Part shown: piece after piece, positions 23,205-32,051 of the stretch
Layout: each line of letters begins with the position of its first letter
Position numbering within the stretch: position 1 is the stretch's first letter
NCBI GenBank assembly: GCA_910586555.1
Contig: CAJUJY010000018.1
Coordinates: 1-53,130, forward strand
DNA from: an uncultured Lachnospiraceae bacterium
GTDB taxonomy: Bacteria > Bacillota > Clostridia > Lachnospirales > Lachnospiraceae
Reading direction: 5' to 3'
Length of the DNA stretch: 53,130 nt
Position numbers and translations under genes: made by a program
Notes under the pieces: generated by a model
Database searches by the model: none
What the model was told of the DNA's origin: nothing
The model's input: the letters and a program-made list of their open reading frames with translations, nothing else

Positions 23205-24230
23205 TTATTTATTTCTTCTTTTCCTTTGCCTGTTTTCTGTTTCCCTGGCATCTTTTGCTTCTCTTTTCCTCTGCTGCCTTTTCTCATAGTCATCATAAGC
23301 CATTACAATCTGCTGTACAAGCGGGTGGCGCACAACGTCCTTATTTGTAAGGCGCGAAATGCCTATATCCTCTATTCTTCCAAGGACTGCAAGTGCATGT
23401 TCAAGCCCTGACTTTGAATCAGGCGGCAGGTCTTTTTGTGTAAGATCCCCTGTAACAATTACTTTTGATCCAAAACCAATCCTTGTAAGGAACATTTTCA
23501 TCTGTGCAGGTGTTGTATTTTGTGCTTCATCAAGTATTATAAATGAATTATCAAGTGTACGTCCTCTCATATATGCAAGAGGTGCAACTTCTATAAGTCC
23601 TTTTTCAACATTGCGCAGGTAACTGTCAGCCCCCATAATCTGGTAAAGTGCGTCATAAAGCGGCCGGAGATACGGATCAACCTTGCTTTGTAAGTCACCA
23701 GGCAGGAAACCAAGCTTTTCACCCGCCTCTATTGCAGGCCTTGTAAGTATTATCCTTCCTACATCATCACGCCTGAAAGCCTCTATTGCCATTGCCATTG
23801 CAAGATAGGTTTTGCCTGTACCAGCAGGGCCAACGCCAAATACTATCATTTTTTTACGTATAAGGTCAATATATTCTTTTTGCCCTGCTGTTTTAGGCTT
23901 TACAGGTTTTCCTTGTACTGTGCGGCATACAATATCCGAATCAATTTCCACAAGTTCACTTTCCCTGTGCTCTACCGCAAGCGAAAGTATATAATTTACA
24001 TTTTGTTCTGTAATGACATTTCCACGTTTTGAAAGTTCCATAAGCTGCATAAGTATGCTTTCTGCCTGTTTAACACCTGCTTCACTGCCCACAAGCTTTA
24101 CTGCACCATTACGTGCAACCATTGTGACATTTAAAGACTTCTCAATCTTTTTAATATTTATATCAAAATTACCAAATATATTTCTCTCATGTTCCACTGG
24201 TATTTCTATTAAAGTTTCCATTATTGCCAT
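23205..24230 (-). CDS. phoH: PhoH family ATPase
   Basis: A 341-residue PhoH/YbeZ-type protein. The N-terminal KH-like region (about 10-80) is followed by the P-loop ATPase: GVGPAGTGKTYLAMAMAI (Walker A), ILTRPAIEAGEKLGFLPGDL, FIILDEAQNTTPAQMKMFLTR (Walker B and sensor), VTGDLTQKDLP. The C-terminus is a strongly basic tail (KREAKDARETENRQRKRR) that could touch RNA. It is thought to act with YbeY in rRNA metabolism. It starts six bases after yqfD. Confidence 0.96.
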   Translation of the reverse strand: MAIMETLIEIPVEHERNIFGNFDINIKKIEKSLNVTMVARNGAVKLVGSEAGVKQAESILMQLMELSKRGNVITEQNVNYILSLAVEHRESELVEIDSDIVCRTVQGKPVKPKTAGQKEYIDLIRKKMIVFGVGPAGTGKTYLAMAMAIEAFRRDDVGRIILTRPAIEAGEKLGFLPGDLQSKVDPYLRPLYDALYQIMGADSYLRNVEKGLIEVAPLAYMRGRTLDNSFIILDEAQNTTPAQMKMFLTRIGFGSKVIVTGDLTQKDLPPDSKSGLEHALAVLGRIEDIGISRLTNKDVVRHPLVQQIVMAYDDYEKRQQRKREAKDARETENRQRKRRNK

Positions 24231-24236
24231 TTATTA

Positions 24237-25454
24237 TCATTCCTTTTTGCCATTCAATTTATTGTATATAACTTGTTCTTTCTGTACCTTTACATCAGAA
24301 TATGCAATATAACGTCCTCCTTCTTTCCTTACAAATAACCTTGCATCCATAATTTTATAACCATTATTCTCCTGTTCTTCAAGATAATACCCAAACCTTT
24401 CATTTAAAATTTCCTTTGCTTCTTCTTCCAGGTACATTGCATCAGTATATTTTACCTCTGCAAAACACTGGCGCCAGAAATATACAGGAAATCTTTGTGA
24501 TAATTCCCTGAATATTTGTCCACCTTCACGAATTATATCATATTTTTTGTAAGTTTCCAAATTATTTAACGGATTATAGAAAAAAACATTTGAAACAGGT
24601 GTTATAATATTATATAAATATTTCTTCCTGCCTGTATATTCTTTCTTAGAATATTTTTCTATAAGTTCATCTTGATATTTTTTAACACTTTCTATAACAA
24701 CTTTTCCTTCTGCCCTTACGCGCCTTTTCCTTATAAGTTCATCACCATCACCTATAATTTTATCAATGCCTGAAATAAGTACTTTATTCTTTTTTACTTT
24801 ATCCCCTGCCCTTACCTTAGCTGTACCCTTGCTTGTAACAATAGATATTACAGTGCCTGCATCTTCTGCTACAAGGTTTGCTGGTATTTCTTTCTTTTCT
24901 TTCTCCTGTACAAGCTGTGCCTCTTTTAATTTTATTAAAATCCGGCTTCCACGCAGTTCCACGGAAACCCAGCTTATATCTTCAAAACTGTGCCTCATGT
25001 CTTCCCTTATTGTATTACACTCCACATCTTTTACTGCCATTCCCCCATATACATTATGGCTGTCCAGGTATTTTAACAAGCTTTCCCTTGTATGTAATGA
25101 CTGGCCTTCTATTGAAATCCCCCATATGCGGCTTGAAAGGAAAAATAAAAGGCATATAAATACACAGACACCAATAAAAAAGCTAAGCCTTTTGCGCACC
25201 AGGTCTATTACAAATGGAAAACCTGACCTCTCTTTAACAACAGCCCATACTTTACATTTCCTGGCAATAGGACGCAGCCTATAGAAATCTTTAAGAAAAA
25301 TCCGGCAGTACAGCATATCTTCACTGTCATCATATCTTATAAGCCATAATTCAATGCCATGGTTGCGGCAGAGATTTACAAAGCGCCTGCTTCCATACCC
25401 TGTTACACGTATTAACAGATATCCTTTAAACCAGCCTGCCACTTTATGTACCAT
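24237..25454 (-). CDS. yqfD: Sporulation protein YqfD
   Basis: A 405-residue YqfD/SpoIV-like protein made under sporulation control in Bacillus. It has an N-terminal basic domain (GYLLIRVTGYGSRRFVNLC), one transmembrane helix (about 92-112, FFIGVCVFICLLFFLSSRIW) and an extracytoplasmic region starting with SIEGQSLHTRESLLKYLD. The rest includes LKEAQ, AEDAGTVISIVTSKGTAKV and a C-terminal beta-rich part. Length is typical. It directly follows yqfC, the usual pair. Confidence 0.93.
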   Translation of the reverse strand: MVHKVAGWFKGYLLIRVTGYGSRRFVNLCRNHGIELWLIRYDDSEDMLYCRIFLKDFYRLRPIARKCKVWAVVKERSGFPFVIDLVRKRLSFFIGVCVFICLLFFLSSRIWGISIEGQSLHTRESLLKYLDSHNVYGGMAVKDVECNTIREDMRHSFEDISWVSVELRGSRILIKLKEAQLVQEKEKKEIPANLVAEDAGTVISIVTSKGTAKVRAGDKVKKNKVLISGIDKIIGDGDELIRKRRVRAEGKVVIESVKKYQDELIEKYSKKEYTGRKKYLYNIITPVSNVFFYNPLNNLETYKKYDIIREGGQIFRELSQRFPVYFWRQCFAEVKYTDAMYLEEEAKEILNERFGYYLEEQENNGYKIMDARLFVRKEGGRYIAYSDVKVQKEQVIYNKLNGKKE

Positions 25455-25470
25455 ATTTTAAACAATCCCC

Positions 25471-25809
25471 CTAGTGATACTCTATTGATTTTATATTGCC
25501 TGTCACACACATTCCATCTTCCCTGAAATATGCAATAACAAGTTTTTCACCAATTATATGTATCCTGCATGTTTTGGTCTGTATCCTTACAATACAATCC
25601 GTATACTCAATAATGCTCCTGTAATTCTCAACACAAAACCTGTGTGTGCCATATCCTGTAAGGACTGGTGCTTTTGCAATAATGTCTTCTGTCATATTCA
25701 TTTTTCTTGAAATCCGCTCTGCTATAACTGGTTCATTCATTGATGGCTTTACCGCAGGCTTTTTGCTATGTTTATGTACAGATGGCTTATTCCTGTCCTT
25801 TCTAAGCAT
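25471..25809 (-). CDS. yqfC: Sporulation protein YqfC
   Basis: A 112-residue YqfC-like protein. The conserved part (about 35-112) has SRKMNMTEDIIAKAPVLTGYG, FCVENYRSIIEYTD, VRIQTKTCRIHIIGEKLVI and a terminal GNIKSIEY. The first 30 residues are a basic, Pro/Lys-rich extension that the ~90-residue Bacillus protein lacks. An AGGAGG-type site precedes the ATG. First gene of the block running down to the SpoVB-like flippase. Confidence 0.92.
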   Translation of the reverse strand: MLRKDRNKPSVHKHSKKPAVKPSMNEPVIAERISRKMNMTEDIIAKAPVLTGYGTHRFCVENYRSIIEYTDCIVRIQTKTCRIHIIGEKLVIAYFREDGMCVTGNIKSIEYH

Positions 25810-25890
25810 CTGTTACCTCCTGGCAATAAAAAAACTTCTTACTATTCTATGCTAATATACAGGCATCTGTTACGCCAATAATACATTCCC

Positions 25891-25918
25891 TTGCTATCTT
25901 AAAAAATTATGGTATAAT
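25891..25918 (+). promoter_or_regulatory. Sigma-A promoter of the DUF1836 gene
   Basis: TTGCTA and TATAAT with 16 bases between them, about 60 bases before the start at 25977. It lies in the gap divergent from yqfC. Confidence 0.55.
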
Positions 25919-25976
25919 TACCTGTAAAGCTCCTAAATATTTGTAACGCTCATTCTATTATATTATAGAAAGGAAT

Positions 25977-26585
25977 ATGGTAATTATGCATGAAAAATAC
26001 AACAAAGAAATTTTAAACCTGATTAGAAGCATGCAAAATATAGACTATATAAGCCCAGAAGATATACCTGGCATTGACTTATATATGGACCAGGTTACTA
26101 CCTTTATGGATGAACACTTAAAGTCTTCCAAACGGTTTGATGATGATAAAATACTTACTAAAACCATGATTAACAACTATACCAAAAACAACCTTCTTCC
26201 ACCTCCTGATAAGAAAAAATATACAAAAGAACATATGCTGCTTCTTATTTTTATATACTATTTTAAAAATTTCCTTGCTATAAATGATATTAAAAGCGTG
26301 CTTGACCCCATAACAAAAAAGTTCTTTAAATCTGAAAAAGGGCGCAACCTTGATAACCTGTATAATGAGATTGTAGAACTTGCACAGGAAAATGTCGATT
26401 CACAGTTACGTGATATTATACGTAAGTTAAAGAAATCCAATGAAATATATTCAAATGTAAAAGATACCGAAGAACAGAAAATATTATCACAATTTGCATT
26501 TATATGCATGTTAAGTTTTGATGTGTGGGTTAAAAAGAATATAATTGAAAATATAATAGATGATACACTTGGAAAGAAGAAATAA
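25977..26585 (+). CDS. DUF1836 domain-containing protein
   Basis: A 202-residue protein matching DUF1836. Seen features are PEDIPGIDLYMDQVTTFMDEHL, the helix-turn-helix-like LTKTMINNYTKNNLLPPPDKKKYTKEH, and LLIFIYYFKNFLAINDIKSVL. The pattern resembles a MerR-like winged-helix arrangement, so DNA binding is plausible but unproven. No membrane segment. The start is either 25977, with AGAAAGG three bases away, or 25986. Converges with the PHP gene on a shared terminator. Confidence 0.85.
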   Translation: MVIMHEKYNKEILNLIRSMQNIDYISPEDIPGIDLYMDQVTTFMDEHLKSSKRFDDDKILTKTMINNYTKNNLLPPPDKKKYTKEHMLLLIFIYYFKNFLAINDIKSVLDPITKKFFKSEKGRNLDNLYNEIVELAQENVDSQLRDIIRKLKKSNEIYSNVKDTEEQKILSQFAFICMLSFDVWVKKNIIENIIDDTLGKKK

Positions 26586-26635
26586 TATAAACTTCTTTTA
26601 AAAAATTAACGGCGTCCAGGTTTTTAACCAGATAA

Positions 26636-26690
26636 AAAAGAGGCTGCTGCCATATAAATTTTTAACCTGTTCTGGCAGCAGTCTTTAATT
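26636..26690. terminator. Bidirectional rho-independent terminator
   Basis: GGCTGCTGCCA pairs with TGGCAGCAGTC around an 18-base loop. There is an A-run on the left and a T-run on the right, so it can serve both the DUF1836 gene (+) and the PHP gene (-). Confidence 0.8.
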
Positions 26691-26703
26691 TTAAGTTAGC
26701 TGT

Positions 26704-27417
26704 TTAATTTTTTTTAAGATAACTGTACAGTTTATCTGCTGAAGTGTTTATTACCAGTTCTTCTGGAAATCCTGCTTTTGCAATTACTTTTTCTGCCCTT
26801 TTAAAGTTACCAATATCTTCTTCTACATGTGCATCGCTTCCAATTACTACAGGCTGCCCGTATTTTTTACAGAATTTAAGCATTTCCAAATCATTTTTTT
26901 CCGTGTCCTTGCGGAATCCTTCCGGGTTAAGGGAAGCATTATTTATTTCAAGAAGCACATGGTTTTCCTTTGCAGCAAGTACAAGTTTTTCCATATCAAC
27001 AGGAAACCTGCCATCATCAGGATGGCCTATAATATTTACATATGGGTTTCTTATTGCTTTAATATATGCATCCAGGTTATCTTCTTTTGTACTGCCATTA
27101 TAACATGGCGGGTGTATGCTTGCAATGCATATATCAAGCCCTTTTAATATACCTTCATCTAAATCAAGAGTTCCATTTTTATCAAGTATATTTAATTCCG
27201 CACCAAAAAGCAGCTTTACACCGTATTTTTCACGCCTTAATGCCTTAAAGTTAAGAAAATACATATAAGTACACGAACCTGGCATTGCAGGTGCATGTTC
27301 TGTAATTGCAAGCAGCTTAAGACCTTTATTTGTTGCACTTTTTGCCATTTCATTTATAGTATTATAAGCATGTCCGCTTGCTATTGTATGCGTATGTGTA
27401 TCAAGTATAAAATCCAT
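26704..27417 (-). CDS. PHP-domain phosphatase (YcdX-like)
   Basis: 237 residues from the ATG at 27417, which has a strong GGGGAGG site; a longer frame to 27465 has no such support. The PHP metal-binding motifs are visible: DTHTHTIASGHAYNT (motif I), TEHAPAM (II), HPPCYNGSTKEDNLDAYI region and IIGHPDDG (III), and VIGSDAHVEED (IV). It is related to E. coli YcdX and other trinuclear-metal phosphoesterases; the substrate is not known. Confidence 0.9.
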   Translation of the reverse strand: MDFILDTHTHTIASGHAYNTINEMAKSATNKGLKLLAITEHAPAMPGSCTYMYFLNFKALRREKYGVKLLFGAELNILDKNGTLDLDEGILKGLDICIASIHPPCYNGSTKEDNLDAYIKAIRNPYVNIIGHPDDGRFPVDMEKLVLAAKENHVLLEINNASLNPEGFRKDTEKNDLEMLKFCKKYGQPVVIGSDAHVEEDIGNFKRAEKVIAKAGFPEELVINTSADKLYSYLKKN

Positions 27418-27564
27418 AATATCCTCCCCCTGTATAAAAACTAAGCAGATATCCCAAATCCACATTTCAGGTAACCTTTAGTTTTAAGTAATCTCTGGTT
27501 GCAACAAGATACCAAATACCTGGCTGCCCACAAAACAACCTTATTGCTGCTTTTAAAGCCTGGA

Positions 27565-28134
27565 TTATATATTAAGCCCAAGCTGTGCTTCCTGTTCTGC
27601 CTCCTGTTTAAAGTCTTCTATCTTATCCGGGGCTATGGCTGGCAGCCCTTCAACCGATTCTATCCCGAAGTTCCTTAAAAATTCTTCTGTAGTTGCAAAT
27701 AATACAGGCCTTCCTGGTGCATCAAGCCTTCCAGCTTCACATACAAGGTTATATTCTACCAGTTTATTAACTGCATGGTCTGATTTTACACCACGTATAT
27801 GTTCTATTTCTATCTTTGTAACAGGCTGTTTATATGCTATAATTGACAGTGTTTCAAGAAGTACATCTGTAAGTACATGCTTTTCTGGCACATGGGCAAT
27901 CTTAACCAGAGTTTCATACATTTCTGTCTTTGTGCACATCTGGAATGAACCATCAAGTTCAATAATCTGTATGCCCCTGTCTTCTGCAAGGTACTTGTCC
28001 ATCATATTCCTTATAACACGCCTGCATGTGTCCAGATCCTGTCCTGTAGCTGCTGCAATCCTGTTAGTGTTTACAGCTTCACCCATAGTAAAAAGTATTG
28101 CCTCAATCCTTGCTTCCAGCTCTGAAAGTGTCAT
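27565..28134 (-). CDS. scpB: Segregation and condensation protein B
   Basis: A 189-residue ScpB, the winged-helix kleisin partner of the SMC-ScpAB condensin complex. It has LEARIEAILFTMGEAV, DRGIQIIELDGSFQM, LLETLSIIAYKQPVTKIEIE, RGVKSDHAVNKLVEYNLV and RPVLFATTEEFLRNFGI. It overlaps scpA by four bases, which indicates translational coupling. Confidence 0.97.
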   Translation of the reverse strand: MTLSELEARIEAILFTMGEAVNTNRIAAATGQDLDTCRRVIRNMMDKYLAEDRGIQIIELDGSFQMCTKTEMYETLVKIAHVPEKHVLTDVLLETLSIIAYKQPVTKIEIEHIRGVKSDHAVNKLVEYNLVCEAGRLDAPGRPVLFATTEEFLRNFGIESVEGLPAIAPDKIEDFKQEAEQEAQLGLNI

Positions 28135-28898
28135 AAAATCCCCCCATGCTGTGATACCTTTTTATATGTAATCCAGATTTCATCAAAAATATTTTCCTGT
28201 TTTATTTCAAGTTTTCCTGCTTTTATAAGTTCAAGTATGCCAAGAAATGTAACAATTACAACAGTTTTACCTGTATCTTTCCCAAGCATTGCCCGGAAAC
28301 TGAAGCTGCCATGCACACTGGCATACTCTTCAATATAACGTATACGTTTTTCAAGGCTTACAGTTTCTTTTTTAATCTCACCGAATTTACTTCTTACAGG
28401 ATCAGTCCTGTCAATCTGCTTTTTCATTACACTATTAAAAACCTGCTGTAATTTATTAAGCGTAATGCCTGCTAAAAGCTCATTTATATTAACTTCTTCT
28501 TTATAGGAGGCTATTTCTTCTGGGAGGGTTTTTTCCTTAAAAAGCTGCATTGATGCACCAATTTGCAAATCCTTAAGCCCAAGTGCTGCATATTTATATG
28601 TTTTATATTCTAAAAGCCTTTCTACAAGCTCTTCTCTTGGATCTGTTTCCTCTTCCCCTTCTTCTTTACTTGCAGGAAGCAGCATTCTGGATTTAATTTT
28701 AAGCAGTGTTGCTGCCATTACAAGAAATTCACTCATTATGTCTAAATCTTTTTCTTCCATTTGGGAAATAATATCCATATACTGTTCTGTAATTTCAACT
28801 ATTGGTATATCAAAAATATCAATTTTATTCTTTTCTATAAGATGCAGCAGCAAATCAAGAGGCCCGTCAAATACATCAAGCTTTACAGGAATACCCAT
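28131..28898 (-). CDS. scpA: Segregation and condensation protein A
   Basis: A 255-residue ScpA kleisin that bridges SMC heads during chromosome segregation. The N-terminus VKLDVFDGPLDLLLHLIEKNKIDIFDIPI and the segment FLVMAATLLKIKSRMLLP are diagnostic. A winged-helix C-terminus ends in FLGILELIKAGKLEIKQE. Length is typical. Confidence 0.97.
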   Translation of the reverse strand: MGIPVKLDVFDGPLDLLLHLIEKNKIDIFDIPIVEITEQYMDIISQMEEKDLDIMSEFLVMAATLLKIKSRMLLPASKEEGEEETDPREELVERLLEYKTYKYAALGLKDLQIGASMQLFKEKTLPEEIASYKEEVNINELLAGITLNKLQQVFNSVMKKQIDRTDPVRSKFGEIKKETVSLEKRIRYIEEYASVHGSFSFRAMLGKDTGKTVVIVTFLGILELIKAGKLEIKQENIFDEIWITYKKVSQHGGIL

Positions 28899-28913
28899 TT
28901 TTCTACTCCTTTA

Positions 28914-29516
28914 TTATAATATTAGCCGGAGAAGCTTTATACAGCCATAGTGTATTATATCAAACATTAAAGCTAGTATAAATATAAGTTTTATTATGGA
29001 ATCTGCCTTTATTATATGGAGGTAATGCTTTGCAGAAAACCCTGCTATTACAAGTCCCATGTCAAATGTGGATACTGGGAACATATTTGCAATAAACATA
29101 TCAAAACTAAGGATTGCCATATACTGCCAGAATATAGAAACAACACGGGCAGTACTGCCCCCTGCTTTAAAAAATCCAGCCATTCCAAGGCAGCCAGTTT
29201 TTAATACAGCTATGCTTAAGAAGAATACCGACAGTAAAACCATAAAACCAGTTATCCCAAGTACCATATTAGTTTTTTTATCCCTTATCCTGAATAAATG
29301 TGGCTTAGAAACAGGAACAAAGCATGTTGCTGAAAGCAAAAGGCCTAAAGGATCTATATATTTCCACACAGCAAATATGCTGCTGTTATGGCTTACTGCC
29401 TGCCTTTGTACCTTACGCACAAAAAGATATACTATAGATTTTATAAGTTCATGTATTACCATTATTAAAGCTGCTGCAATAATACATATTGGAATTTCTA
29501 ATGCAATCTCTTTCAC
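28914..29516 (-). CDS. M50 site-2-protease-like protein, active site altered
   Basis: A 200-residue membrane protein with about five hydrophobic helices. It occupies the position next to scpA where Firmicutes carry a small M50 (YwhC-type) site-2 protease, and it follows that layout. The zinc motif HExxH reads HELIK (H22-E23-x-x-K26), so the second His is lost. The later NxxPxPxxDG motif reads NMFPVSTFDMG, retaining the Asp. The segment IDPLGLLL and the loop between helices also fit the family. It is probably a non-proteolytic derivative that may still bind membrane substrates. Confidence 0.75.
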   Translation of the reverse strand: MKEIALEIPICIIAAALIMVIHELIKSIVYLFVRKVQRQAVSHNSSIFAVWKYIDPLGLLLSATCFVPVSKPHLFRIRDKKTNMVLGITGFMVLLSVFFLSIAVLKTGCLGMAGFFKAGGSTARVVSIFWQYMAILSFDMFIANMFPVSTFDMGLVIAGFSAKHYLHIIKADSIIKLIFILALMFDIIHYGCIKLLRLIL

Positions 29517-29540
29517 CTGGCACTCCTTAATTTATAAGTT

Positions 29541-30830
29541 TTACTTATAATAGTCAAATACAAGCCCGTACATTTTTACTGTATCACCTTCTTCTATCCC
29601 CATTTCTTCAAGTTCTTTAATAATTCCTGATGTACGGAGGAATTTCTGGAAGAAATTAAACCCTTTTTCAGAATCAAGGTTTGTATATCCAAGCATTTTT
29701 TCAATACGCGGGCCTTCAACAACATATATTTTCTCCTTGGTATCATATTCTATTGTATATGGTTCATCAGGAAAATCCATGTTATCTTCTTTATATTCTT
29801 TTTCAAATATAACCTGTTCCCTGCCTGTTTTATCAAGAAGTTCTTTAACATAGTATAAAAGTTCTTTTACTCCCCTGCCGCTTACTGCGGATATTGGAAA
29901 TACTTTTATACCCTTTGGTTCAAATTCCTCTCTTAATAATGTAATAACTGTTTCCTCTTCTGTGCCATAGAATACATCTGTTTTGTTAGCAGCTATAACC
30001 TGCGGCCTGTCAAGAAGCCCCCTGTTATAGCTTTCCAGTTCATTATTAATTATATTTATATCATTTAAAGGATCCCTGCCCTCTGTAGACGCTGCATCTA
30101 CCATATGGATAAAGACCCTGGTGCGTTCTATATGTTTTAAAAAATCATGTCCAAGCCCTGCACCGCCTGATGCGCCTTCTATAAGCCCTGGTATATCCGC
30201 AATAATAAAACCATCTGTATCTTCAAGATCTACAACACCAAGTACTGGCTGCAATGTGGTGAAATGGTAATTTGCAATTTTGGGTTTTGCATTGCTTACA
30301 CGTGACAGAAATGTTGATTTGCCAGCATTTGGAAAGCCAACAAGCCCCACATCAGCTATTGTTTTAAGTTCAAGTACTACATTAAGGCTGCGTCCTGGCT
30401 TTCCAGGCTGTGCATATTTAGGCACCTGCATTGTTGGGGTTGCATAGTGCATGTTCCCCTTGCCTCCCCTGCCGCCTTTTAAAACCACTTCCCTTTTACA
30501 GCCATAGGACATATCAGCAATTACCTTCCCTGTTTCTGCTTCCCTTATAACAGTCCCTTCCGGTACTTTTACAACAAGGTCTGCACCATCAGCACCATGA
30601 CACCGTTTTTTGCTGCCTGGCTTCCCGTCACCTGCACAATATTTCCTTATATGCCTGAAATCATTAAGGGTGTTAATTCCTTTATCAACTTCAAATACCA
30701 GGTCACCACCTTTACCGCCGTCACCACCATCAGGGCCTCCTGCTGCAACATAAAGTTCACGCCGGAAGCTTACATGCCCGTCACCGCCTTTGCCAGAACT
30801 TATAAATATTTTAGCACTGTCTGCAAACAT
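29541..30830 (-). CDS. obgE: Obg family GTPase
   Basis: A 429-residue GTPase for 50S subunit assembly and stress control. The start is the ATG at 30830 (MFADSAKIFIS) with AGGTGG just upstream; a frame extending to 30908 is not needed. The glycine-rich Obg fold is at 1-158 (SGKGGDGHVSFRRE, GGPDGGDGGKGGDL). The G domain follows with GFPNAGKSTFLSR, DIPGLIEGASGGAGLG and NKTD. The C-terminal OCT domain is at about 350-425. Located in the canonical rplU-prp-rpmA-obgE operon. Confidence 0.97.
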   Translation of the reverse strand: MFADSAKIFISSGKGGDGHVSFRRELYVAAGGPDGGDGGKGGDLVFEVDKGINTLNDFRHIRKYCAGDGKPGSKKRCHGADGADLVVKVPEGTVIREAETGKVIADMSYGCKREVVLKGGRGGKGNMHYATPTMQVPKYAQPGKPGRSLNVVLELKTIADVGLVGFPNAGKSTFLSRVSNAKPKIANYHFTTLQPVLGVVDLEDTDGFIIADIPGLIEGASGGAGLGHDFLKHIERTRVFIHMVDAASTEGRDPLNDINIINNELESYNRGLLDRPQVIAANKTDVFYGTEEETVITLLREEFEPKGIKVFPISAVSGRGVKELLYYVKELLDKTGREQVIFEKEYKEDNMDFPDEPYTIEYDTKEKIYVVEGPRIEKMLGYTNLDSEKGFNFFQKFLRTSGIIKELEEMGIEEGDTVKMYGLVFDYYK

Positions 30831-30927
30831 ATTCCACCTTCTTCCTGCCTGCATTACACAAGTTTCTGTTATATAATAAACGGGGCTTTGCAGCCCCTTA
30901 AATTCCATGTTATAACCAGGATAAAAG

Positions 30928-31215
30928 TTATTCAGCTTCTACTGGATACACAGAAGCCTGCTTTTTATCCCTTCCTTTTCTCTCAAAACGGAGTATGCCG
31001 TCTTTTAATGCAAATAATGTGTCATCACTTCCACGGCCTACATTTACTCCTGGATGTATTTTTGTACCACGCTGCCTGTAAAGAATATTACCTGCAAGCA
31101 CAAACTGCCCGTCTGCCCTTTTTGCACCTAATCTTTTTGACTCTGAGTCCCTGCCGTTCTTGGTAGAACCCATCCCCTTTTTATGGGCAAATAACTGGAG
31201 ATCCATTTTTAACAT
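30928..31215 (-). CDS. rpmA: 50S ribosomal protein L27
   Basis: 95 residues from the ATG at 31215, preceded by an AGGGGG-type site. The sequence starts MLKMDLQLFAHKKGMGSTKN. The LQLFA-HKKG segment is the Firmicute N-terminal extension, which the Prp protease removes after the Ala so that the mature tail can reach the peptidyl transferase centre. The core GRDSESKRLGAKRADGQ, GNILYRQRGTKIHPG and GRGSDDTLFAL is standard L27. Confidence 0.98.
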   Translation of the reverse strand: MLKMDLQLFAHKKGMGSTKNGRDSESKRLGAKRADGQFVLAGNILYRQRGTKIHPGVNVGRGSDDTLFALKDGILRFERKGRDKKQASVYPVEAE

Positions 31216-31219
31216 ATCT

Positions 31220-31561
31220 TTACGCCCCCTGCTTTCTTTTAATCCTGATTTTAATATATTTTTCCCCGTACTCATCTTGTATGCCCTTAAGCCCTAATAC
31301 AAGTGAGTCCATTAAAAGCCTGGCAGCTTCACTGGCAGGCTCTGATAAAATTTCAAATGAAACTACATCTTTTTCCTTATGCACAGCCCCGTTAAACTGG
31401 TCATTTGTAAACTGTTCTATTGAATTCATTGTATTGATAACCAGCACTGATACGGCTGAACATACTATATCACTGCCAGATGCTGCAAAACCAGCATGTC
31501 CCTCCATACGGAAGCCACAGTAAACATTGTTACTGTCCTGGTAAATTATAACCTTTATCAT
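31220..31561 (-). CDS. prp: Ribosomal-processing cysteine protease Prp
   Basis: A 113-residue YsxB/Prp protease that trims the L27 extension. The catalytic His lies in EGHAGFA (His22) and the catalytic Cys in SDIVCSAVSVL (Cys34), with the family spacing. It is encoded between rplU and rpmA, four bases before rpmA, as in other Firmicutes whose L27 has the LQLFA motif. Confidence 0.95.
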   Translation of the reverse strand: MIKVIIYQDSNNVYCGFRMEGHAGFAASGSDIVCSAVSVLVINTMNSIEQFTNDQFNGAVHKEKDVVSFEILSEPASEAARLLMDSLVLGLKGIQDEYGEKYIKIRIKRKQGA

Positions 31562-31593
31562 GCTACTGCCTTATTATAGTTAAATAGCCTGCA

Positions 31594-31899
31594 TTAAGCA
31601 TTAATCTTTTCAATCTGGACACGTGTAAAACTCTGCCTGTGGCCATTCTTTTTATGGTATCCGGTTTTTCTCTTATATCTGTAAACTATAACCTTCTTTG
31701 CACGGCCCTCTTTAACTACAGAAGCTGTAACTGTTGAACTGGCAGCATCAGCGCCTGCCTTTATTGTCCCGTCATTTACAGCAATAACATCATCAAAAGT
31801 AACTGTTTCCCCTGCCTTTGCATTAAGTTTTTCTACATCAATGATATCACCTTCAGATACTTTGTACTGCTTGCCACCTGTTGCAATAACTGCGTACAT
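31594..31899 (-). CDS. rplU: 50S ribosomal protein L21
   Basis: A 101-residue L21. It opens with MYAVIATGGKQYKVSEGD and closes with the 23S-rRNA-binding VYRYKRKTGYHKKNGHRQ segment and FTRVQIEKI. First gene of the rplU-prp-rpmA-obgE operon, preceded by AGGAGG. Confidence 0.98.
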   Translation of the reverse strand: MYAVIATGGKQYKVSEGDIIDVEKLNAKAGETVTFDDVIAVNDGTIKAGADAASSTVTASVVKEGRAKKVIVYRYKRKTGYHKKNGHRQSFTRVQIEKINA

Positions 31900-31904
31900 G
31901 TCTG

Positions 31905-31990
31905 CACCTCCTATTTATCATTTACCCGCTAGTTCCGGTGCCTGCGGCTTCCCACAGGACTTTACAAAACCTCACTAAGCGGCATACTAA
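31905..31990 (-). ncRNA. L21-type ribosomal leader RNA
   Basis: The region between the rplU promoter and its ribosome site contains a strong hairpin (31941-31958, CCTGTGG-GAAG-CCGCAGG on the minus strand) with conserved-looking flanks. Its position and stem match the L21 leader described in low-GC Gram-positives, a presumed autoregulatory site. Confidence 0.6.
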
Positions 31991-31993
31991 TGT

Positions 31994-32022
31994 AGTTTAA
32001 CATTGCTTCCTGTATTTGTCAA
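31994..32022 (-). promoter_or_regulatory. Sigma-A promoter of the rplU operon
   Basis: Perfect TTGACA and TAAACT on the minus strand, 17 bases apart, just before the leader hairpin. Confidence 0.65.
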
Positions 32023-32051
32023 TAAGAATTTTTAACAGGAAACTCTTTTAT

